Assembly: GCF_000182925.2 (NCBI RefSeq)
Contig: NC_026505.1
Location: 5,828,001 to 5,892,000 of the forward strand
DNA length: 64,000 nt
From: Neurospora crassa OR74A
Lineage: Eukaryota > Ascomycota > Sordariomycetes > Sordariales > Sordariaceae
Direction: 5' to 3'
Positions 23,605 to 34,968 of this stretch are shown here, piece by piece. A program made the position numbers and the translations under genes. Position 1 is the first letter of the stretch; every line of letters starts with the position of its first letter. Under the pieces are notes generated by a model. The model made no database searches, was not told the DNA's origin, and worked only from the letters and a program-made list of their open reading frames with translations.

Positions 23605-23606
23605 TA

Positions 23607-24677
23607 CCTAGTGGTGGGGCTTTATCGCCAAACTTGGTGTACCTATCGTAGACTGACTTCCTGTTCCTCTCTCATGATCGCGTGCGGTCATGCAAGCCGA
23701 TAACCCAAAATACACTTCGTTACATTCAGTACATTACATCCTACCGTAGCATGCCCGGGGGCATCCGTACATATGGACATGGAAGAAGGAAGGCTTTTGG
23801 GCTATTCAGCTGAGAGCTTCCTTCTCAAATGCCAAAATCCATGGTCAAGGATGCTGTCCTAAAAAGACTGTTCATGCCTCATCTTGAGCAAGCCATATGT
23901 CCGTTTTCTTATCTATCTGTACGAAATGGACTCCTTTAGGTTCCATGCCAATCACGATCTAGTCTAGTGTAGTCAAGTGAAGAGGAGAGAGATAACAGCA
24001 AGTTCGAAATGGTGGTGGTGGGGGGGTTCTGACTCTGACTCTGACTCTAATTCGCAAGGCTAAACGGGAACGTTCAAAACCCGACGGGGGAGAGCACTGC
24101 AAGTCGAGAGATGATTGGGATGAATTTCACAATGGTATGGCATGATGAGGTCAGAAGCTCGGTGGGGCGCAGGCAAGACGGACGGGAGGAAAATGGGGGA
24201 GGGGGGGAAACAGAGGGGGAAATAAATCTCAAGCGACAAAACTGAGCTGAGCTGCAATTCTGCACTGTAAGTCTAGCGGGTGAGACAATGAGAAGAAGAG
24301 GAGGGTCAAGGGGGGGCAAGGGGACCTCATGGACTACCCTACCCGTCACCGATTGAGCTCACACTGGTGAGACTTGGGGGTCCTTGGACCTGACGACGGG
24401 AGTAGGTAGTGTACATGGCATTTTTCGTTGGGGTTTGTTTGTTTGTTTGGCGTGCAACCACCACGTAGTGTATGTAGTAGGGACAAGCTACCACCATGAT
24501 CAACCATACACCGTGTGACCCTTTGGCTTGGGAGGCAATCCCACAGAGTGATGACATCCCGTGCTTCTGTTTCTGCGTCGATGCCGTAGGGTAGTGTAGT
24601 AAACACGGATCTGTTGCGGGACAGGCATGATTTGATCGACCTCCAGCCTCTGTTGATTTCGTCAGTACCCGCCGTTA

Positions 24678-24708
<31 letters not shown>

Positions 24709-26298
24709 GCCCCGATAGGTATGCTTCCGCTGCACCCTTCTCTTTGACAAAAAAAATCCAAACGAGCTTTGTCTTGATCTGCCATTGTTGCCGCGGATAT
24801 AAGGGAAGTTGGACCAGTTTCCAGACTATCAAGAGGAAATCAAGAAGAAACAACAGGGGGGTCACACGAAAAGGGGGCGCAACTTGAGTGGACGCAACGC
24901 AGTCAGCCAATATCCAATACCTATCTCTCGACTCTGCACAACTGGCGTACAATAGACAAGTGTTTGGAGGAGACTAACAACGGCATAGGCACAGTGGGAA
25001 GATCCAATATCAGAAACCTGTGAGATTCCGCATTCCACCACGGCCTTGTACACGGTGCTATCGACAGCAGTACCGTGCTACGGAAGCTTGTCATCTGGAA
25101 GCAGCAGAACACTCCCAAAGACAACGTCAACAACGAGGCAAACAAGCTGAAGAGGAAACAAACATTCAGGCTGGATCCCGAGAAACTAAGTGAAATGGAA
25201 GCTGAAGTTGGGTAACGGACCGACCTTGAAAAAAGTGACGCTGACAACGAGGGGACAAGGGGGTCCAGATACGTACAATTAGTTGTTAGTCAAAGGACTG
25301 AATGGTTCAAGGGGACTCGACTTGGAACCCCACGGGCGGCCACGCCATTTTTGGCCCTAAAATATTGGATCCAATCTTCCAATTGCTTTCTCCAGGACAA
25401 GCTCCTCTAAACACCCCCAGCAGGCACCCCGTCACCGCCTCCGTCCCCAACGAGACAGAGCCCCTCAGTGGTAACTAAAAAGAAGCGCAAAAGCGGACGC
25501 GCATTTCCCTTCGTTGGTGACTTACAACAAAAGGTACCTAGGTAGGTACCTACTACACTAGTTGTACCGGTGATACCGTGCAGTCGCAAGCGTCAAGATC
25601 AGCAGCGGCAAGCAGCATTAGCACGTATGTACACCTGTTGTCGATACAACGCTAGGAGATACCGCTGCGACAGGCTATTACGGGGCTCTAGGGGCGATCC
25701 ATCCGTGGATGCTACCTAGAGGTACACTAGGTACATAGCGTACTGTGCCTAGCCTCCAACTGAAGTATCATCAATTTACCTCCAAGGATTGTCGTGTCTC
25801 TTGGCTACCTCTACCTCTACTTCTAGTGTACGTATCGACCACAGCTGGGCGAAAATAGCGAATCACGACAAAACAACTTCCCAACTCCCCCGGCGATACC
25901 TTTGGACACACAGCGAGCGAGTAGCGAGTTGCGGAGCCCTTCCATCTTCCACGGGAAGCGCCGTCCTAGACGAGACCCCAGAAAAGCAGACCCGGGGCAC
26001 CTGGCGCTTCATTCTTTCTTGTTCCACCTTACGCCATCCATCCATCCATCGATATCTTCCTTCTCCTGTCCTTCCTCCAGTCAGCTACATACCTACCTTC
26101 CATCTTATCTCTCTTTGTTCACCTCTCCCGTCTTTCATCCCAGCTGTACTAGGAATCTGTCTACCTAACTCTATACCCATACCCATCCGCCCATATTGTC
26201 CCCGCGTCCCCTAATTCTTGCGCCAAGCAAACAAACACCAAAAAAGTTGAACTGGACGACGTCAAGGATAGGGGTTACTTAGCGCGAAACCGCCTATC
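23607..26298. other. intergenic, no supported gene; promoter of the 695-residue protein at its right end
   Basis: Base composition returns to normal immediately after the transposon. It contains a T28 tract near 24681-24708, a palindromic GGTACCTAGGTAGGTACC motif near 25534-25551 and pyrimidine-rich DNA from about 26030 to 26200 that is probably the leader of the downstream gene. No frame with coding character was found. Confidence 0.6.
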
Positions 26299-28386
26299 AT
26301 GGCCTTCCACCAACCGGCCCGTCAGCTCCAGCAACAACGAAATCGTCTTCTCTCGAGCGATGGCTCTTCAGCTGTCTTCTCGCCTCAACCGCCAGGTTTG
26401 GGCGAGTCGCAGACATGGGTTCTCTTCACTCCCGGCACCGACGCCGGCACAACAGCTTCCTACCTCAGCGACTCTCTCCACGATGACCACCAGCAGGTGA
26501 CCCCCGGCCGGTCGCAGGTTAGCGACCTCGGTAGCTTCGACACCGCGGCCCGTTCCGACCTCAACTCGCAAAACCACAATTCGGCACTGCCCTCGGATTT
26601 CCTTGAGGAAAGCGTCGCGGAGGAAGAGGACGAGGAAGAGGAGGATCCCGAGTTCGACAGTCTTGACAGTCACCTTGCAGACTTCCGAACGCCTCTCGGG
26701 CAGTCACCGCAAAATTCGTATGCGATGCCTGTTTTCCCCAGCCATGACGGCATGGGTTCGTTTCAGTTCAAGCCTCCGGGTATGAGCAGCGACATCCAAG
26801 ACAGACTATACCAGTTCGAGCTACTCAACCCCAATCGCATTCAGCGCCGTAATGATGCGCTCGGACAGATTCATATGCAATACGGTGGCCAAGAGGTGGA
26901 AGATAACGAGCGCAACCGGAGGATAGAGGCATGGCGGCTAGAGCAGAGCAAGCTGCTGCTTGAGAGAATCAGGAAGGAGACCAGGAGAAGGCAATCGCAG
27001 AATTCGCTACGCACCGTAAGTTCCACCACGAGCGTAGGCGATAAGGCCGCGAGCGTGTTGGGTCAGCTCGAGCAAGACGATACGGCAAGCCTCGCCAGCG
27101 ATGATTGGCATGATCACGATGACGAATACAAGGCCCAGTCCGCCAGCACAGAAACACTCAAAAAAGAGGCCACCAACGAGGAGCCAAGCGAAGGGATAAT
27201 AGGGCGCACAAGAGAGGCAATCTGCAACCTGATAGGAGTCGACGACAGGCTACTCGCCATTCTCCTAGGCGAAGCCCTCCCTGACGAGGAAGAGCTATCC
27301 ACTACGCCTACGGCATCCACGACTATAAATGTCGACTCACAGGTGAAGACGTCCGAGGATTCGACATGGCAGTTGCGCATGCTAAACCGGATAGCGAAAG
27401 AACTCGGGATGCTGATCCACCAACTATCAACCTCTCCCCACCCCGGCGCGTTTTCCACCTACACCCGGGTCCAGCAAATGCCTCTCCCATACGCCGGCCT
27501 ACCAGTTATACCCGAGACCTCGGCCGTTACCAACAACGATTCTTCGTCCAAGGATAGTCTTCGCACAGGCAGTAACGTGGTGCTCAACATGTCCCAGTTT
27601 CAACCGACCATCACCCAGCCCGTCACAACCCCTACCGACTCCGAACAAGGACAGGCTTCCGCTGCCATCCCCGCTCCTTCAGAACTGACATCCTCCAAAC
27701 TTAGCACGTCCACCGGGCCGGCCCCGTCCGACGTGACCTCCACAACAGGGGGAGCACTACCCACCACCGCCTCTTCTCTTCCCCAACAACAACAACAACA
27801 ACAACAACAATTCACCTTCACCCAAGACGAATGGGAACAAGAGCTCGACATCGGTCTCATATTCCGCTACCTCCGCTCGCGCTTCTCCCCTTCCTCCCGG
27901 TCCCCCTCACCCACCTCCTTCTCCGGACCAACCCTCACCCCTCCTTCCTCTTCCATCTTTGCCACCGCTTCTACCGCCGACCTAGCAGCCAAGGCCGCTC
28001 GCGTAAGACAACACCACCCTTTGATGTCCCACCATCGTCGCCCTCACCACGCCCCCGCTACGCGCAGCTTCAAAGTCAGCACCCCTTCCGGCCCCAGCAA
28101 CATCGCTTCCCCCACCAACGCGGCGGCAGCAGCAGCGGCGGCCGTGGTGTCGGTGATGAGGCAAAGGGCAGGGAGCTGTGCTAGTCAAAGTACGCAGCGG
28201 AGCGCTACTAGGACAACGGGGCGAGGGAGTGTGAAGAGGAGGAATAGCGGGGCGTCGACGGCCACGGGGAGGGTGAGTCATGGAAGTAGGCATTATTGGG
28301 ATCTCCCCAAGGGGCCGGGGAGTGTAAAAGGCGGGAGTGTGGTTGCGGGAGCAGGAGGGGGGATGGGGAGTTGGGGGGAGGTTTGA
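26299..28386 (+). CDS. conserved-type fungal protein, 695 residues, function unknown
   Basis: A single intronless frame from the ATG at 26299. Near the N-terminus is SQTWVLFTPGTDAGTTASYL (about 38-57), followed by an acidic patch EEEDEEEEDPEFDSLDSHLADF (about 110-130). A charged helical stretch around 170-240 contains YQFELLNPNRIQRRNDALG and RNRRIEAWRLEQSKLLLERI. A further segment around 290-385 reads IGRTREAICNLIGVDDRLLAILLGEALP. The last 200 residues are Ser/Thr/Pro-rich with a polyglutamine run near 496-505, a polyalanine run near 610, and a basic C-terminus. I recognise no named domain. The helical blocks between low-complexity linkers suggest a scaffold or regulatory protein of filamentous fungi. 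That is inference. Confidence 0.8.
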   Translation: MAFHQPARQLQQQRNRLLSSDGSSAVFSPQPPGLGESQTWVLFTPGTDAGTTASYLSDSLHDDHQQVTPGRSQVSDLGSFDTAARSDLNSQNHNSALPSDFLEESVAEEEDEEEEDPEFDSLDSHLADFRTPLGQSPQNSYAMPVFPSHDGMGSFQFKPPGMSSDIQDRLYQFELLNPNRIQRRNDALGQIHMQYGGQEVEDNERNRRIEAWRLEQSKLLLERIRKETRRRQSQNSLRTVSSTTSVGDKAASVLGQLEQDDTASLASDDWHDHDDEYKAQSASTETLKKEATNEEPSEGIIGRTREAICNLIGVDDRLLAILLGEALPDEEELSTTPTASTTINVDSQVKTSEDSTWQLRMLNRIAKELGMLIHQLSTSPHPGAFSTYTRVQQMPLPYAGLPVIPETSAVTNNDSSSKDSLRTGSNVVLNMSQFQPTITQPVTTPTDSEQGQASAAIPAPSELTSSKLSTSTGPAPSDVTSTTGGALPTTASSLPQQQQQQQQQFTFTQDEWEQELDIGLIFRYLRSRFSPSSRSPSPTSFSGPTLTPPSSSIFATASTADLAAKAARVRQHHPLMSHHRRPHHAPATRSFKVSTPSGPSNIASPTNAAAAAAAAVVSVMRQRAGSCASQSTQRSATRTTGRGSVKRRNSGASTATGRVSHGSRHYWDLPKGPGSVKGGSVVAGAGGGMGSWGEV

Positions 28387-30402
28387 ACTGGGCCATGATT
28401 CAGGGTGTGTTGGGAGTGGTAACTAATGAATGTGTATGGTTGGGAGAGGTAGATAAACTGAGTATTCCTTTTTGGATATCATCGGGATCGATATTGTATA
28501 ATAGACAGTAATGTGGGACAGCGGGGAGTTCTTGGTTGAGGTTTACGGCCTAGGCAGGGCGGCCTACAGGGAGAGAAGATGAGGCGAAACGGGGCCAGCT
28601 TGGGAGAGGTACATTGCATTTTTTGCATTTTACATGTTGGCATCACATCACATCACATCACAACGTCACATTACATTGCATTACATTATATCATGTATCG
28701 CGGGTATCTGTCTGTCTGGCTTCATTTCTTTGTTGTTGTAGTTTTTGTCTCTTGGGAAGCCTGGGGAGAATAGAGCCCATTCAAACGACATGCCATAGAT
28801 AATCCCCAACAAATCTAGATGCTCGAGACTGCCCCTGTATTTCGTCACCGAACCAACAATGAAAGCGCGGGTAAAGTACTTATCCTAACTAGGGAGATAT
28901 TCACGAACAGGATAGATGAGCTGGAGGCCAGGGAAGAGGGGGAGCTCCCTTCTAAGGTAGATGGGGCTCTCAGGAGGCGGACAGGAGACGGGAGCCACTA
29001 AGTACGGCGGGAGCTACTGTACGGGCGGGAGCTATTCCCACGTTATGTACCTTGGAGGTAAGTAGCTTAACTAGGTAAGCTAAGCTTAGGTTGTTCGGGC
29101 TTTTGATCGCAGAAATGCAACGGGAGTTGTTGATAGGCAGTCTGACGATCGGGGAGATTACCAACATAGCCTTACTTGACTCCCTAAAGAGAGTATGTCC
29201 TGGGCTGTTGTCCCACTCGTGGGAACTTGAGAGAGAGAGAGAGGAAAGAGTGGACGGTCTGAGATGCGAGGTTGATGGTGATAGCGGGAATGCATGTATG
29301 TAAGTGGCTTTGGGCCAATCAGAGGGTGAGTTTCCACTTGAAAGCAATCAACTTCGGGAAGGGACTCTTCACAAGTGCTCAAGATCTAGACTACTATATA
29401 ATGGAAATCTAGGTGAAGCCATACCTGGATTAACAGCCATATATCATTCAAATGGTTACCGCTTCAGTTTTGGTTTCATTCAAGCTCCTATGAAGCAGCT
29501 CAGTTGCTTTGACAGCTCATTATCTTAAGCCATCACGAATTCACACCCCGCCCGCCTTATGTGGTAACGAGGGGATCCACTCCAGTCAACCATGCCCCTG
29601 CACTCCGACTTTAACCCCTGTTACCCCATCAGCAGCCCAGAAGCAACTGAAAGTTCTGGCGTTTACTGTGTAGGTGTGCAAGCATGTCCCCATCACGTCC
29701 ATTGCTTTTGCTTTTCCCAATGCGCCTCACTTTTCCCCTTCCATCGACTTGTTTCTCGACATCCTCGGCATATCCTCGACCTCGTCTTCACCCATTGCGC
29801 TACGTCCGCCTCGTCGTCGTACCGGTGATCGCAATATCCCCTCGTCTACGTGCGTCTCTGCCTAGTTGATCAGTTTCCAAAATATAAATTGTTTGTTTCC
29901 CCCGAGCGAGTTTGATGTTGATTCTCTCATCTCTTGTCCCGTCTTCCCTCCCCGCTTCTTGTTTGGGACGCGCTGGTCAGGCGGCTTCTGCCTGGGCGGC
30001 CACTATTCAACAGCTTCGGATTCCCAACAATTGCATTGTCGCAACTGCTTTCTTTGATCAAACCATCTTTAGCTTTACCTATACTAACTGGAGACAGCAA
30101 CATGAACTAGACTTCCAAACGAATTCTTGTTGCGATCCGGCTTGGTCTGGCGTTGTTGAGTCGCATCAAAGTAGTAGGAAAGAAGGGAGCTTCGTTCCAC
30201 CGCCATCACGACGCGCCGACCTCGATTGCCCAAGCCCACCCATTCGCGACTCGACATTGTCCCGATTCCTCGTCCTCTTTTCCTTTCCGACTAAAACCGA
30301 CCGACCGACCCAAATACGGCCCGAGCTCGATCGTATCCAGGCTGGAAGCAACGCGGCTCGTTTACCTACCACACAATCAGGAGATGGTGACCCAGAATCC
30401 CA
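28387..30402. other. intergenic; long leader of the 1221-residue gene with an overlapping upstream frame
   Basis: ATCACATC repeats lie near 28640-28665. From about 29580 the DNA is pyrimidine-rich and probably transcribed as the leader of the next gene. An ATG frame starting at 29915 stays open for 216 codons to 30565, passing the main start at 30403 in another frame. If transcribed it would act as an overlapping upstream ORF. No recognisable protein is coded there. Confidence 0.5.
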
Positions 30403-33400
30403 ATGGACGCAAATCCTTTCGACGCCCCTGGGCCTCTCCCCAGCTTTTACGATGATGGGCAAGCCATGTGGAATGCGGCCTTCCCCGTGCTGCCGCGGGG
30501 TCCTTGCAACTACACTGATCCCTCTCTGCCGCGCTGTGGCTGCCGCCGCTTCTGGAGCAAGCTGAATGCCGCGCCTGATTCTGCCGAACTCTGCCAGTGT
30601 TCCCATCATGCCTGTTTCCATGACGATTTCCCAGCTCCTTCACAGCTCCCGCCCACTCCTTCCCTTGCCTTTGCCGGCCTGCCTCCCACTAATGATCAGG
30701 ACAAGCCGAACTCGGGCATGAGCAGTCAACGTACAAGGGGGCTCCCAAGTCCGATGGAGGAAATGCACCCGTATTTTGCTGCGCCTGCCGTGTCTTCCCA
30801 TCTTGGATTCTCTAGAGATTTTGGCCTTATGAATTTCTACGCTTCCAGTTTCAACCAGCGTGTAATGGCTTCCCAACCCCTACAGATCGAACCCGTTCAT
30901 ATTCAGGATCCACCACGCCAGTCTATGGAGAAGGAGGCTACCATTCCGGACATCGCTCCTGTCGCCGCCTGGGTAAATGGAAATCATACCCAAGAGACTG
31001 AGATTTACGGTGAGACACAGCCGTTGAGCCCGGGTTATGTACACATGCAGTCCCAGGCCCCCTCAACTACATATTCTAGCCAGATGAGATACATGGCGCC
31101 ATTTTCCGGAAAGGGACTGGATACCATACAACGCCCATCTGCACCCAGGAATGAAGCCTCTGTTCCGGAGAAGGGGGCAGAGCATGTTAAGGAACAAGCA
31201 CAAGCTAACGCCCAGGATGTATGCGGCCCTATGGACTTGATGGCACCGCCAGAGTATAGGCGAGACATGACACCTAGACCTGGATCAGCACACAATCAAT
31301 CTTTGCTCGCTGTCAAGGATGATGTGAAACACTTGTCGGTTGTTGTCAACCTCCAGGAGGCAAGGATAGACAGGCTTGAGAACACGTCCTTCTCAGTCAT
31401 CGGTCACGACGAGTGCTATGACAAACACGAACACACAGACCTCCGAGTCACGGAGCTTGAGTCTCGTGTCGACGAGGTGGAGAAAATTCTGAATGACAAT
31501 GCCAGTGCCGCCGGCGCAAGCGTGTCCTCGGCGGCATCTAATAGCACAGCTCGTTCTTCGCAAAAGGTTACTCTTAGCCAGTTTCAGGCCCTACAAGCAC
31601 AAATTAGCGAGCTTCAGGCTACATCTCTCCCCACATATAACAAGCCTTGGGATCTGGAGGTTGTGTTTCTACCGTTTCCTCTCAAGGGTATTTGGGTGGA
31701 TGCCCGCAAAATCTTTGACCGGCGACAATCAATGGGCCCTGACGAAGATGGGATACAATCATTCAACACTTTGAGCAGAGCTACGCCGGATCCCCAGGAC
31801 CCGGGTTTCTCGGAATGGCCAGGGCAATGCCCCGATTCTGGCTGGCTGCTCCCCAAAGCCTTTGCGAATGGACGGATGATTGACCAGAGACTTAGGAGCC
31901 GCGGCTTCATCAAGACAGTCCAAGTGAGGGGACCGGATGCTCGTGACGTTCAGCTGGCGATCCACAAAGCTTTTAGTAATATCCTCCAGCCTTCTTCCCA
32001 CCTGATCTACCACAGCGAGGCTACACCCGAGTCACCATTGAATGAGTTCCTTGGATTACGCCAGGACTGGGTGCCGTTGCGCAAAATTCACCGAGATAAC
32101 CGTCTACGATTTCTCGCCCCGGCCGAAATGGCAACGCCAGCGCTTTGGGGTTTCACCTTTTTGATGTCCAGCGTCGTCATGAAGGCCCCCAAAACCATTG
32201 GGACGCACCGTCTGTACATCACACAGCCAGAGGCGTACATTCAAGATTATATCATGGGTAATCGCGCCCTCATGCCGGGTTGGACATGGCAAAGGATACG
32301 CGAGCTCAGTCGGGTATACCCTGAAGACTATGATCCTGAGGAGACAAGTAGCGATCACACCCCGGAGGCAGATGCCTTTGAAGAATGTTGGACTAGGAGC
32401 GACGTTCTTGACGAGCTGCCCTTTACAGACGCTACGATTACAAACCGACAGAACAGCCATGTGCACTTATCGTCCGAACGTTCCGAGACCAGTTCGTTTT
32501 ACACGGCTTCATCATCCCTTAAAGCGAACGGAATGCGAGCAGAATCGCCGCGGGCAATACTAGGGAAAGAGCACAAGGCATCCTTGACGCCCTTTTCGCG
32601 GTCCCGTTCATTCTCGCCCGCTGGCCCTTCTGGCGTCTCCTCGACCGGGAGTCGTCACAAACAGCTGTCCTCCACCCGCCATACGATGAAACCATACGAA
32701 CGACCTTATGATCGGCGATCCTCTCCCCTTGTGCATGAGCGCAGCCCTTTTGTTCCAGCGGAGCAATACCGAAGACGACGCAGACAGGGTCTGGCAAAGC
32801 TTGACTATCCCCGCCAAACCACGCCTCAAGATGATTATGATCGCAATCGTGATCGGGTTATGAGCCGCTCGCCTTCCCTAGCGCCACCCAACCGGAGCGA
32901 TAGGAAGTCTACGCCTGGTTGGTACGCCACGCCGTACAGCGAACACCCTTCGTCTGAGATTGGCTTCCATCGCGGTAGCAGCCGCGGGCCTTCGCTTCTC
33001 ACGGACGATCATGCCCAGGACAGCGATCAAGAGATGACAGGACTATCCAGCGGCAGCGATGACGACAGCAATGAGGATGACGAGATGACGGACTGTCCGA
33101 TCGACGGTGGGGCCACCCCAAGACGCTCCAAGTCCGTGCAAGTACCGCTTGCCATTCCCGAATCTAGTTCCAGTTCGTCTGAAAGCGGCAGCGACTTTTT
33201 CGACGCTGACGTGGACAACCTCGACCAGGACGACGAGCTGGATGGGGCCAAGACGGATGGCGAAGGTCAGGGTCAGGTCCACGGTCAGGCAAGACTATTG
33301 AAGTCTCAGGATATTCCGAGAGAGGGCATAGAAACGGATGACCAAAACCTGGGTCCTTTCAGTCAACACAGCCAGAGTCTATTCAACGACACGCAGGAGG

Positions 33401-34068
33401 ACTTGGATATTGACTTTGATGAAGGGGCCCAAGAAAATGGCCACTACGACGACGATGGTGACGGTAATCAATCCGATGAGTCAGAAGCACCAAGCGAGTA
33501 TCCTAGCAAGAATATCTCTTCTGTTCTGTCGCCCGAGATTACGAAACGACCTAGCCCGTTGATTGCCTCCGGAAGCGGAAGCCGGAGCGGAAGCCAGCAG
33601 CAACAGCAACAGAATCATCGACAGCAGTATCCATACCCACGGGCGCTCACTAATAGCCAGAATCTGGTTTTGGAGATTGAGGATCTGATTGGGCCTAAGG
33701 GACAGTCACAACCAAAGCCACAGTCATTACCACTGCCACAACATGAGAGCCAGGCATCGACTGAGGCGGGAACTCAGGAGCTAGGTGAGATTTACGTGCC
33801 AGTATCTTCCTGGACGGCTTCAACCACCACCACCACCACCACCGTGGCCATGGATGCAGCTGCCACCACAGCCACCGTCATGCCTACGGCTATGTCAACA
33901 TGGAAAGAAACGGACATACAGGCAACGACGGAGATAAAGGCAGGAACACCACCTACGACTTTGGCGGCGGAAACAGGACCGTCATGGGTAACGTGGGCAG
34001 ACACCGCAACGGGGAAGTGGCCGGGTTTTGAGTTTAAGATTCATGAAGATGAGGCGAGGACTGAGTAG
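30403..34068 (+). CDS. large fungal protein with N-terminal Cys/His cluster and coiled coil, function unknown
   Basis: Intronless, 1221 residues, with the ATG in context CCCAATGG. Residues 35-73 hold a Cys/His cluster (C35, C45, C47, C64, C66, H68, H69, C71, H73; for example CGCRRFW and CQCSHHACFH) that could bind zinc. A coiled coil lies at about 305-365 (RVTELESRVDEVEKIL). A compact, Trp-rich, apparently folded block at about 410-650 reads KPWDLEVVFLPFPLKGIWVD, PDSGWLLPKAFANGRMIDQR, ALWGFTFLMSS and GWTWQRIRELSRVYPEDY. The rest is Ser/Arg-rich, then strongly acidic (about 880-1040), with Gln and Thr runs near the end. I do not recognise the family. The layout suggests a nuclear or chromatin-associated factor, but nothing proves it. 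Confidence 0.8.
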   Translation: MDANPFDAPGPLPSFYDDGQAMWNAAFPVLPRGPCNYTDPSLPRCGCRRFWSKLNAAPDSAELCQCSHHACFHDDFPAPSQLPPTPSLAFAGLPPTNDQDKPNSGMSSQRTRGLPSPMEEMHPYFAAPAVSSHLGFSRDFGLMNFYASSFNQRVMASQPLQIEPVHIQDPPRQSMEKEATIPDIAPVAAWVNGNHTQETEIYGETQPLSPGYVHMQSQAPSTTYSSQMRYMAPFSGKGLDTIQRPSAPRNEASVPEKGAEHVKEQAQANAQDVCGPMDLMAPPEYRRDMTPRPGSAHNQSLLAVKDDVKHLSVVVNLQEARIDRLENTSFSVIGHDECYDKHEHTDLRVTELESRVDEVEKILNDNASAAGASVSSAASNSTARSSQKVTLSQFQALQAQISELQATSLPTYNKPWDLEVVFLPFPLKGIWVDARKIFDRRQSMGPDEDGIQSFNTLSRATPDPQDPGFSEWPGQCPDSGWLLPKAFANGRMIDQRLRSRGFIKTVQVRGPDARDVQLAIHKAFSNILQPSSHLIYHSEATPESPLNEFLGLRQDWVPLRKIHRDNRLRFLAPAEMATPALWGFTFLMSSVVMKAPKTIGTHRLYITQPEAYIQDYIMGNRALMPGWTWQRIRELSRVYPEDYDPEETSSDHTPEADAFEECWTRSDVLDELPFTDATITNRQNSHVHLSSERSETSSFYTASSSLKANGMRAESPRAILGKEHKASLTPFSRSRSFSPAGPSGVSSTGSRHKQLSSTRHTMKPYERPYDRRSSPLVHERSPFVPAEQYRRRRRQGLAKLDYPRQTTPQDDYDRNRDRVMSRSPSLAPPNRSDRKSTPGWYATPYSEHPSSEIGFHRGSSRGPSLLTDDHAQDSDQEMTGLSSGSDDDSNEDDEMTDCPIDGGATPRRSKSVQVPLAIPESSSSSSESGSDFFDADVDNLDQDDELDGAKTDGEGQGQVHGQARLLKSQDIPREGIETDDQNLGPFSQHSQSLFNDTQEDLDIDFDEGAQENGHYDDDGDGNQSDESEAPSEYPSKNISSVLSPEITKRPSPLIASGSGSRSGSQQQQQQNHRQQYPYPRALTNSQNLVLEIEDLIGPKGQSQPKPQSLPLPQHESQASTEAGTQELGEIYVPVSSWTASTTTTTTTVAMDAAATTATVMPTAMSTWKETDIQATTEIKAGTPPTTLAAETGPSWVTWADTATGKWPGFEFKIHEDEARTE

Positions 34069-34873
34069 ACTAGGAGGATTAGAGATGTCAGTGTGAAAAA
34101 ATTATGGTTATGAGGGAAGGGAGTCAAGGTAATAAGTGAATATAGCGGGGTGGGTATGGAACATGGGTAGGTATATATGGAGTTTGCTGCTCATGATAGG
34201 TATCTTGGGGGTTGGTCTTAAAGGTTTTCAAACTAAGCACTACGTAGCGGGCGTTCTTGTGTAGGTAGTAGTTGATAAAGAAAAGGATTGGGATATGTTT
34301 GCCGTTTCGATTTTCACTTGATCTTCCCGTTGGTGTCAGATATTAATCATGGTTCAAGTGCCAGGTATGATGAATAAATAGAATTGAATTGAAATGTTGT
34401 TCGGCGAGCGAGTGTTATCTGGTTGGTATCTGTCTGGCACTGGTAACGTAGAATAACTAGGGCTAAGTAGGTATCAATGTATAGTCCACTGGGTTAGCTG
34501 CTATGATAGTATTGTTAGAGTATACATTCGATGGATTTGATTGTATACACAGAAATACATGCGTGCTCTCTGGGAGATGCCGGCCGGCGATCTTTGCTTC
34601 CTTCCTAATAAATCGGGCGCGTTTCCTTCACACCTACCTACCTATGCATAATTTGCTTCTTCTTTGTAGTCGGTTACAATCTATACCGATTTACAACTTT
34701 ACTAAATAATAATAAAAAGAAGATAACCCGATAGATTTGCATACCTACTAACTAGCCTGAGAAGGAAGACAAGACAAGACAAGACAAGACAGTTTTGATA
34801 GATAGGTGGGGATGGATGTTCAAACAAACGATAAAAAAAAAAAAAAGAGATGATTAAAAATCAATGGATGGTC
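34069..34873. other. intergenic, nothing recognised
   Basis: The 3' region of the preceding gene, AT-rich near 34670-34720 with an ACAAG repeat near 34770 and an A14 run near 34832-34845. The A run reads as a T run on the minus strand, just past the 3' end of the tRNA, and can serve as its Pol III terminator. Confidence 0.6.
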
Positions 34874-34968
34874 TCTCCCGCCGGGAATTGAACCCGGGTC
34901 TCGAGCGAATCGAACTGTTGATGTTCAAGCTTGACAAGCTCACATACTGACCACTATACTACGGAAGA
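34874..34968 (-). tRNA. tRNA-Asp (GUC) with a 24-nt intron
   Basis: Read on the minus strand, the 5' acceptor strand TCTTCCG pairs with 3' CGGGAGA through one G-T wobble. The D arm contains TAGTATAGTGGTCAGTAT, and the T arm is CCGGGTTCAATTCCCGG. The anticodon stem TGAGC/GCTCG encloses a loop with TTGTCA, giving anticodon GUC for aspartate. An extra 24 nt sits between position 37 and position 38 of the loop, the standard place for a nuclear tRNA intron removed by the tRNA splicing endonuclease. Without it the mature tRNA is about 71 nt before CCA addition. The arms match fungal tRNA-Asp closely. Confidence 0.92.
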
